Position numbers and translations under genes: made by a program. 15,165 bases of DNA from Actinomycetota bacterium (GTDB lineage Bacteria; Actinomycetota; Acidimicrobiia; Acidimicrobiales; JAHWKP01), in the NCBI GenBank assembly GCA_019347775.1, contig JAHWKP010000022.1, positions 1 to 15,165 on the forward strand, read 5' to 3'. Below are positions 6,171 to 11,147 of this stretch, piece after piece. Each line of letters opens with the position of its first letter. The first letter of the stretch is position 1. The notes beneath the pieces are model-generated. The model saw only the letters and a program-made list of their open reading frames with translations, was not told where the DNA came from and did not search any database.

Positions 6171-6376
6171 TGGGCGAGTCGGTCGAGCAGTTCCTTGTCT
6201 CGCTCCAGGAGCTTGCGCGCTCGCTTGGTGAAGTCCTTGTCGGCCCGCACCCGCTCGATTTCGGTGGCGAGCGAGTCAACGATCAGCGCGTTGACGCTCG
6301 TGCCCTTTACGCGTGCGACCGCCTCCGCCTCGTCGGCGAGGTCATCGGGCAGGCGTACCGTGGTCTGCTTCGTCAC
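6167..6376 (-). CDS. Ribbon-helix-helix antitoxin of the Doc module
   Basis: A 69-residue protein beginning MTKQTTVRLPDDLADEAEAV. The N-terminal strand TTVRLPDDL and two following helices (residues about 5-45) form a standard ribbon-helix-helix DNA-binding unit; the charged C-terminal helix would occupy the toxin. It is an RHH-type antitoxin rather than the Phd fold found with phage P1 Doc. GTG 6376 is selected because it starts at the RHH strand and lies 6 nt after a TATCGT -10 box; the frame continues 29 codons upstream without homology. It probably represses its own promoter through the palindromes at 6384-6395. Confidence 0.85.
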   Translation of the reverse strand: MTKQTTVRLPDDLADEAEAVARVKGTSVNALIVDSLATEIERVRADKDFTKRARKLLERDKELLDRLAQ

Positions 6377-6382
6377 GACACC

Positions 6383-6395
6383 ACGATATCGCGAT
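6383..6395 (-). promoter_or_regulatory. Promoter -10 and operator of the antitoxin-doc operon
   Basis: Reverse-strand TATCGT (6388-6383) ends 6 nt before GTG 6376. Two overlapping perfect palindromes, CGATATCG (6384-6391) and ATCGCGAT (6388-6395), cover it and are candidate RHH operators. Confidence 0.5.
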
Positions 6396-6434
6396 GCCAG
6401 GCGAGGTGGGCGCAGGTTCGGATTCTGGAAGGTT

Positions 6435-6542
6435 GCGCAGCCGGCTTTCCGCAATGCGAACAATGACCCTCTGATCGTGGGTGCGCCGCTCCTGCTCAGC
6501 GACCGTCACGCCAAGGTCCGGCGCGAGGGGTACCGCCGATGA
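6435..6542 (+). pseudogene. 3' stub of a lost mobile-element gene (repeat copy 2)
   Basis: It encodes AQPAFRNANNDPLIVGAP, then LLLSDRHAKVRREGYRR and TGA 6540-6542, overlapping the next start as ATGA. It is 92% identical to 5665-5772. The upstream part of the gene is missing: the sequence to the left is the start region of the antitoxin on the other strand. The ribosome site of the following gene (GAGGGG, 6524-6529) lies inside it, which may explain why this stub was kept. Confidence 0.6.
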
Positions 6543-7579
6543 AGGCCGCTGACGGGATGGCAGAACGGTCGGCAGAACGGTCGGCAGGTGGGGGGCGGTG
6601 CATGAGTTGCCGAGGCGCGACACCCGCAAACGGGCAGGTCAACCGGCCTCGACCCTCGGCAGATCGAAAGGCCAACTCCGGGTGGACCTTCTCCAAGTCC
6701 ACCCGTCCCACCTTCAACGACAACCTCGTGCTCTACGTCACGCGTCGGCTGACCGAACGGGACCGCACGATCCTCGACATGCTCGCCGACCACCGAGTCC
6801 TCACCAGCGACCAGCTCACCGAGGCGTTCTTCGACTCGGCCACGACGGCCAGGCACCGGCTCACCAAGCTGCACCAGCTTCGGGTCGTCCAGCGCTTCGC
6901 GCCCTTCGTGTCCAAGGGCTCTGCGCCGTACCACTACGTGCTCGACCGACTGGGGGCCGAGGTGGTGGCGGCCGAGCGCGGCGTCGAGGCGAAGAAGCTG
7001 TGGAAGCAGGACCGCTCCCTCGTGCTCGCCCGCACCGCGACGTTGCGACGGATAGTCGGCATCAACGGCGTCTTCACGGCGCTGATGCATGAGGCCCGCC
7101 AGTCGGATGCCCGGGAACTGTCGCTGTGGTGGTCGGCGGCGCGTTGCGCGGAGTGGTGCGGCGACCTCGTGAAGCCGGACGGCTACGGCATCTGGAGCGC
7201 CGAGGGCGTCGCCCGCGACTTCTTCGTGGAGTGGGACCGCAACGAGCCGCCAGAGGCATGGGTGGAGCGGCTTGGGGGCCACGCCGACCTCGCAGACGCA
7301 CTCGAACGGCACGTGTGGGTACTTGTCGTGGCTTCGTCGCTGCGCCGGGAGGCCGACCTTCGACGCCATCTCGACCGGGCTGGCATCTGCGCTGCCACCG
7401 CGACGAGGGATGGGCACGGGTTCCCCCTGCGTGATGCGTGGCTTCCGGTGGGCGGCACGCGCCGCGAATGGGTCTTCGCTCGAGAAGCGACGGGCGGGCG
7501 GGCGCTCGGAGAGTTCCGTCGCCCGGGACGATCATGGCCAGCTTGGCTCTACCGCAACAGCGCGCCACCCCTGGCGTAG
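6539..7579 (+). CDS. Replication-relaxation family protein
   Basis: A 346-residue protein with the replication-relaxation pattern: a winged-helix-like N-terminal domain at about residues 65-140 (YVTRRLTERDRTILDMLADH, then LTSDQLTEAFF, ARHRLTKLHQLRVVQRF and YHYVLDRLGAE), followed by a mixed alpha/beta domain with WW-rich segments (LSLWWSAARCAEWCG) and RDFFVEWDRN, resembling a nuclease-like fold. Pfam describes these as required for plasmid replication initiation and relaxation; they occur on actinobacterial and firmicute conjugative elements. Residues 1-55 are low-complexity and poorly conserved in appearance, but ATG 6539 overlaps the preceding stop and has GAGGGG 9 nt upstream. This is the best evidence that the island derives from a conjugative or mobilisable element. 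Confidence 0.85.
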   Translation: MKAADGMAERSAERSAGGGRCMSCRGATPANGQVNRPRPSADRKANSGWTFSKSTRPTFNDNLVLYVTRRLTERDRTILDMLADHRVLTSDQLTEAFFDSATTARHRLTKLHQLRVVQRFAPFVSKGSAPYHYVLDRLGAEVVAAERGVEAKKLWKQDRSLVLARTATLRRIVGINGVFTALMHEARQSDARELSLWWSAARCAEWCGDLVKPDGYGIWSAEGVARDFFVEWDRNEPPEAWVERLGGHADLADALERHVWVLVVASSLRREADLRRHLDRAGICAATATRDGHGFPLRDAWLPVGGTRREWVFAREATGGRALGEFRRPGRSWPAWLYRNSAPPLA

Positions 7580-7582
7580 TCA

Positions 7583-7588
7583 TAGCCT
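7583..7588 (+). promoter_or_regulatory. -10 box of the Shedu gene (leaderless geometry)
   Basis: TAGCCT ends 6 nt before GTG 7595, which has no Shine-Dalgarno. The box starts 3 bp after the replication-relaxation stop, so the Shedu gene may be independently transcribed. No -35 is visible. Confidence 0.4.
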
Positions 7589-7594
7589 AACAAC

Positions 7595-8914
7595 GTGCGG
7601 TTCAACGAAGGGGAATACCGAGCCGAGCTTCAACACTGCATTGAGACCGTGTTCCGAGTGGACGGCCTCGCTGTAGACGAGCGTCTGTTCCAAGCCGTCG
7701 ATGTGACTGACGACCCCATTGGCGTCCACGCGCCGAGCTCTCACGCTGTCCTCGTCGCCGCACTAGCGGCATACCCGGTTCTGGGGGCGACGCTGTCAGC
7801 GGCCGGAGTGGACGTAAGTCGGATCCGCCAACCACACCTAAGGCCATTCGACCGCGAGGAGCAGGAGGTCTGGGACCTTGCGAGCCAACTAGAAGTCTGG
7901 TTTAAACACCCAAGACTGCCGAACGGACGGTCGATAGGTTGGTCCGCCGCCTACGAGGAAGTGCGAAGTACAGGTCGGCTTTCAGTCTTCCACATCGTGC
8001 GGGCCTGTCTGGAGACGCGATATCTAGACGAGGGTCCCCGCGCCTACCGAGGCCCCTTCCAGGACACGAACGACTTGTTGGGCGAGCTTGGAATCGCAGC
8101 AGGACTCCCGCACGTGGCACGAGATTTGGAGTCAGACCGAGCTGGCTGGCAGGCAGCCCACGACTCCCTGGCCGATGGTCTCTTGCGAGCACTGGCGGAC
8201 CCGCTGTCGCTCGACAGCGATCTAGGTTCGCAGCAATTCGTGCTGTTCCACGACGGCAACGAGGTCCGAATCCGGGCGTTCGGTGCGTTCGAGCACGTGA
8301 GAGTGGGCGAGGACCGGCCGTCGCTATGGGTCGGGCGCGGGAACGTCACGCAGCCTTCCACTCGCTTCTCTGCAGAGTCCCTGGCAGAGCTTGAGGCACT
8401 AGTAAACGGTAGTGCGCCCGAACGGGCCTTTCAGTTGTTCTTTGAACGACACCCGGAATACGTCCTCGCGCTAGGCCCATACGCTCGCGCGCATCCCCAA
8501 CTGGTTCTGCACCAGGATGACGGGAACTTGATCCCGGACTTCTTCGTCGAGAAGATCTCAGGTGGTCTGGCTGACATCATCGACCTGAAGCGCGCCGATG
8601 TGGAACTCGTTCGGCGCAGCCAGCACCGAAACCGATTCAAGGACCTCGTTGACGAGGCAGTGGCTCAGCTCACCCATTACCGCGACTACTTCGACGACAG
8701 GATCAATCGGGAGGCTTTCCACAGTCGTCACGGTTTCAGTGCTTTCCGTCCGAAGGTCATCGTTGTAGTCGGCCGCAGCGGAGACCTCGGTCTCGGTGAG
8801 GATCGTGTTCGGCTTGAGTCGCTCCTGCCGACATGGGTGGAGATCGCTTCGTACGACGATGTCATTGATCGCGCTCGGCATTGGAGACTCACTGCTGCCA
8901 ACGTCCGGTTGTGA
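7595..8914 (+). CDS. sduA: Shedu-type immune nuclease (SduA, DUF4263)
   Basis: A 439-residue protein whose C-terminal domain (about 275-430) matches Shedu/DUF4263: FQLFFERHPEYVLALGP (279-295), IPDFFVE (313-319), ADIIDLKR (326-333), VAQLTHYRDYF (356-366), RPKVIVVVGR (385-394) and a closing VEIASYDDVI. Asp315, Asp330 and Lys332 form the PD-(D/E)xK nuclease core, with Gln358 as the usual follower. Shedu is a single-gene anti-phage system in which the nuclease is controlled by a variable N-terminal domain. Here residues 1-260 are that region; it contains FVLFHDGNEVRIRAFGAFE, a beta-rich segment, and is not a domain I can name. GC content is lower than in neighbouring genes, suggesting separate acquisition. 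It converges with another putative defence gene. Confidence 0.88.
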   Translation: MRFNEGEYRAELQHCIETVFRVDGLAVDERLFQAVDVTDDPIGVHAPSSHAVLVAALAAYPVLGATLSAAGVDVSRIRQPHLRPFDREEQEVWDLASQLEVWFKHPRLPNGRSIGWSAAYEEVRSTGRLSVFHIVRACLETRYLDEGPRAYRGPFQDTNDLLGELGIAAGLPHVARDLESDRAGWQAAHDSLADGLLRALADPLSLDSDLGSQQFVLFHDGNEVRIRAFGAFEHVRVGEDRPSLWVGRGNVTQPSTRFSAESLAELEALVNGSAPERAFQLFFERHPEYVLALGPYARAHPQLVLHQDDGNLIPDFFVEKISGGLADIIDLKRADVELVRRSQHRNRFKDLVDEAVAQLTHYRDYFDDRINREAFHSRHGFSAFRPKVIVVVGRSGDLGLGEDRVRLESLLPTWVEIASYDDVIDRARHWRLTAANVRL

Positions 8915-8941
8915 CCTGGTGGGTATTCGCACCCAGCAGGT
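8914..8941. terminator. Hairpin between convergent genes
   Basis: ACCTG-G-TGGGT (8914-8924), loop ATTCGC, ACCCA-G-CAGGT (8931-8941): ten base pairs with one central G-G mismatch. It begins at the last base of the Shedu stop codon and would serve both the Shedu and the convergent NDT/TIR-like gene. No U tract is present. Confidence 0.55.
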
Positions 8942-8993
8942 GACGGCACCTTCATCACCGGTATCTGGCGCGCCCCGGCAAGGGTGTGGACGG

Positions 8994-10181
8994 TCACGTG
9001 ATGTCACCTGCGACGAATTTGTTGACGATGTCCTCGTAGACGGAATCACCCAACTCGAAGAAGTCGAACAACTCAAACATCGGGGCAAGGAGACGCTTGA
9101 CGAGCTGCCACAAGTCTTCGGCGACGCTCCCGAGGACGAACGTTACTTCCGCCGATGCCTCCTCGACCGCGGCCCTATAGGCCATCGACAGTTGCCGGTT
9201 AGGGCTGGCGCTGGTGAGGACGCGGTTCCTCAGGCCTCCATGCCCGAGTCGGAAGTTGACCTCGGCATCTGCGGGGACTTCCAATCGCTCGTACAGGCGA
9301 GCGCAGTAAAGAATGGACTCCGTCACTCGCACGATACGCGTGTCGACGAAGATGGCGTCGAGCTGGCCGCGTTGATCCTCGAACAGGCTCTGCACCATGA
9401 AGAAGTCACCATCCGTGCGCAACTCCCAGATGTCGTAGCTCTGTTCTCGATCCCAGCGGGTCCCGATGATTTCTGCACTGATTCCGTTGCCCGTCGGCTT
9501 CGCACGTCCGTCGTCCGTGTTCAGCGACAGCCCGATGGGCCAGCCGAACGTCGAGATGGTTGCGGTGCGCACGGCCTCGAGCAGATCTCGTGCCGTCCTC
9601 TGAACCTTCGGTGGCGTCAGGCCGAAGGCAACCTCCATGTGTCCTGGGCCCACTGCTTCGTGAATACGACTGAGGCCACGTTCCCGTAGGTCGTGCATCC
9701 AGGGAGGCGCCTGCTCGCCTGTCTCACTGCCGACGAGCGGCGTGTCGCGCGTGATGGCGAGACGCCTGAGGATGCGTGTCGTCAGGTCGCGTCGAAAGCC
9801 CGCAAGGTCGTTGGGCGACCACATGAGGAGGTCGTAGCCAGCGAGGTCGAAGTGGACCTTCGGGCCACCCACTGTGTGGGCGGGGTCGCCGGGAAGGTGG
9901 TCAGCCCGGACCGTGAGGATGAGATGGCGGTTCCGCCCCAACCCCATGCAGTACCCGACTTCGAGATAACAGTTCGGTCGCTCATTCGTGAGATCGGCAA
10001 CGATGATGTCGCTTCGTTCGAGGTACTCGACGATTTCGCTCTTGAGCAGGCCACCGCTGTTGTCGAGGTCAATCCGTCGAGGTACCAACCCGGCGTCGGT
10101 AATCGCCGGAGCGATCACAGTGTCGAAGACGTGGTCGAGTTCAGCGTCGCCGATCTGCATTATCACGAAGCCATCGGGCAT
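8994..10181 (-). CDS. NDT/TIR-like N-terminal domain protein, putative defence effector
   Basis: A 395-residue protein. Residues 1-125 have the nucleoside 2-deoxyribosyltransferase/TIR-like Rossmann pattern: FVIMQIGDAELDHVFDTVI (5-23), APAITDAGLVP, EIVEYLERSDIIVADLTNE (49-67), then RPNCYLEVGYCMGLGR (68-83), with Glu74 in the position of the catalytic Glu of these N-glycosidases. Such domains cleave nucleotide substrates or NAD+ in anti-phage proteins. Residues 160-395 are a separate, apparently well-ordered region (TFGWPIGLSL, SYDIWELRTDGDFFMVQSLF, TRIVRVTESILYCARLYERL, MFELFDFFELGDSVYED) that I cannot name; it may be the sensor. ATG 10181 lacks a proper Shine-Dalgarno; CAGGAT ends 6 nt before it. 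Activity is inference. Confidence 0.7.
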   Translation of the reverse strand: MPDGFVIMQIGDAELDHVFDTVIAPAITDAGLVPRRIDLDNSGGLLKSEIVEYLERSDIIVADLTNERPNCYLEVGYCMGLGRNRHLILTVRADHLPGDPAHTVGGPKVHFDLAGYDLLMWSPNDLAGFRRDLTTRILRRLAITRDTPLVGSETGEQAPPWMHDLRERGLSRIHEAVGPGHMEVAFGLTPPKVQRTARDLLEAVRTATISTFGWPIGLSLNTDDGRAKPTGNGISAEIIGTRWDREQSYDIWELRTDGDFFMVQSLFEDQRGQLDAIFVDTRIVRVTESILYCARLYERLEVPADAEVNFRLGHGGLRNRVLTSASPNRQLSMAYRAAVEEASAEVTFVLGSVAEDLWQLVKRLLAPMFELFDFFELGDSVYEDIVNKFVAGDIT

Positions 10182-10267
10182 CTCCCTATCCTGCCTTCCA
10201 ATCCCCTAAAGCGCTCTCTTCCCCTTGAGCACTGCCCCCACGGCCGAGCTTGAAGGTGCCCACGAAG

Positions 10268-10372
10268 GGGACGTATGCACGTCCCGCCGGTCCGACCGGC
10301 ACCGACAACCGATAGCGGCCGGGGCGCTGCTCGTAACAGCCCCCGGCCCGGCCGATTCCTACAGAGGAGGAA
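10268..10372 (+). promoter_or_regulatory. Dyads and structured leader, copy 2
   Basis: In order: the perfect dyad GGGACGT-ATGC-ACGTCCC (10268-10285); CCGGT-CCG-ACCGG (10287-10299); a hairpin with GGCCGGGG (10317-10324) against CCCCGGCC (10341-10348) extended by GCTG/CAGC; and TTCCT (10356-10360) able to pair with AGGAA (10368-10372) over the GGAGG ribosome site. The last two parts are nearly identical to 5393-5452. The dyads are not in copy 1 and may be operators. Confidence 0.5.
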
Positions 10373-10377
10373 CCGAC

Positions 10378-10740
10378 ATGGCCAAGCATACGAACGACGA
10401 AGGCGCCGCCGAGGTGGTGGAGGCGCCGGGGTTCATGGTGCGCGACCCGCAGGGCCGCACGCGGGTGTTCATCGGAGACCTCAGCAACACGGAAGGCGAC
10501 TGGCTGCCCGGCGTCGTCATCTACGACGAGCGGGGCAGCGAGCGGGTGTCGCTGCTGCTCGGCAGCGCCGGCCCGGTGCTCAGCTACGCCGAGCACGGCG
10601 ACACACGCCTGGAGGTGGGCGTGGTCGACCGGGGCGGGGAGGGCACCGCGCCCGGCCCGTACCTCGTGGCCGTGGGTGAGCACGGCGAGACGGCTTGGAG
10701 CGTGCGGGTTAACGACGAGGGCCTCGTCCGCGAGTCCTGA
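10378..10740 (+). CDS. Small beta-rich hypothetical protein
   Basis: A 120-residue acidic protein starting ATG 10378 with GAGGAGG 8 nt upstream. It contains repeated strand-turn units of the kind RDPQGRTRVFIGDL, VVIYDERGSERVSLLLG, and VLSYAEHGDTRLEVGV, i.e. a G-x-x-R-hydrophobic pattern at about 20-residue intervals, followed by GPYLVAVGEHGETAWSV. This suggests a small beta-meander or beta-roll made of short repeats. No signal peptide or membrane segment is seen. I do not recognise a characterised family. It is divergent from the NDT/TIR-like gene and shares its leader with the gene at 5453, so it probably belongs to the element's conserved backbone. Confidence 0.65.
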   Translation: MAKHTNDEGAAEVVEAPGFMVRDPQGRTRVFIGDLSNTEGDWLPGVVIYDERGSERVSLLLGSAGPVLSYAEHGDTRLEVGVVDRGGEGTAPGPYLVAVGEHGETAWSVRVNDEGLVRES

Positions 10741-10742
10741 GC

Positions 10743-10793
10743 GCGACAGGTCCGCGACACGAGCGTCACAACAGCGAGACACGATCGCGACAG
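10743..10793 (+). repeat. Cluster of GCGACA-type short repeats
   Basis: GCGACAG (10743), GCGACAC (10754) and GCGACAG (10787), with a variant GCGAGACAC (10774), lie just after the 120-residue gene and before the recombinase operon. They could be binding sites for an element regulator or excision factor, or chance in GC-rich DNA. Confidence 0.25.
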
Positions 10794-10898
10794 ATCGGCC
10801 GTGGGCGAACTTTTTCTGCGACCGGTGTGACGAATGGCCTTTTTTCGCGTCGTTTAGAAGGTGGAATCCCTGCGCGAAGTGGCCTGGGGCGCACGCCC

Positions 10899-11147
10899 AT
10901 GCCGAACGACACCCACCCCTGCCCCGGCACGCCACGGCGTGCCGGGGCAGGCACCCATCTATCCGGCCGCAGGCCAGGCCGGCCGTCCCACCCCATCCGG
11001 CTCCAGGCGCCCCGCCTGGTGCCCCTGACCGACGAGCACGAGCGGGCCGCCCTGGCGGCCCTGGCGGCGCTGCTGGCGCCGCTCATGGCCGACGACGGCC
11101 ACGACCACCACCACACCGACGACGACACAGGAGGCGATCACGAATGA
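10899..11147 (+). CDS. Small His/Asp-rich ORF coupled to the recombinase
   Basis: An 82-residue frame, MPNDTHPCPGTPRRAGAG onwards, with a central RLVPLTDEHERAALAALAAL helix and a His/Asp-rich tail (MADDGHDHHHTDDDTGGDHE). Its stop overlaps the recombinase start as ATGA, a strong sign of translational coupling. The central LVPLT-x-E-x-x-x-A-x-x-A-L-x-x-L pattern is reminiscent of short ORFs that precede recombinase genes in actinobacterial elements, but I cannot assign a family. The N-terminal third is encoded over a 34-bp perfect palindrome, so the true start may be downstream. Possible roles are a recombination accessory factor or a coupling leader; both are inference. Confidence 0.55.
   Translation: MPNDTHPCPGTPRRAGAGTHLSGRRPGRPSHPIRLQAPRLVPLTDEHERAALAALAALLAPLMADDGHDHHHTDDDTGGDHE
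10918..10951. repeat. 34-bp near-perfect palindrome
   Basis: Arms CCTGCCCCGGCACGCC (10918-10933) and GGCGTGCCGGGGCAGG (10936-10951) are perfect 16-bp inverted repeats separated by AC. In RNA this would be a very stable hairpin with no U tract. It sits inside the small ORF about 190 bp upstream of the recombinase start. Confidence 0.75.

Noticed and set aside
5769..6542. 257-codon forward open frame starting at the end of repeat copy 1
   Set aside because: Most of it is antisense to doc and its antitoxin; only the last 36 codons (repeat copy 2) carry real coding signal, which is annotated separately.
8796..9689. 297-codon forward open frame
   Set aside because: Antisense to the NDT/TIR-like gene, whose reverse-strand protein shows ordered domain motifs.
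10676..11143. 156-codon N-terminal extension of the recombinase frame
   Set aside because: It has no resolvase homology and overlaps two other genes; ATG 11144 begins the YTRIS catalytic motif and has a good ribosome site.
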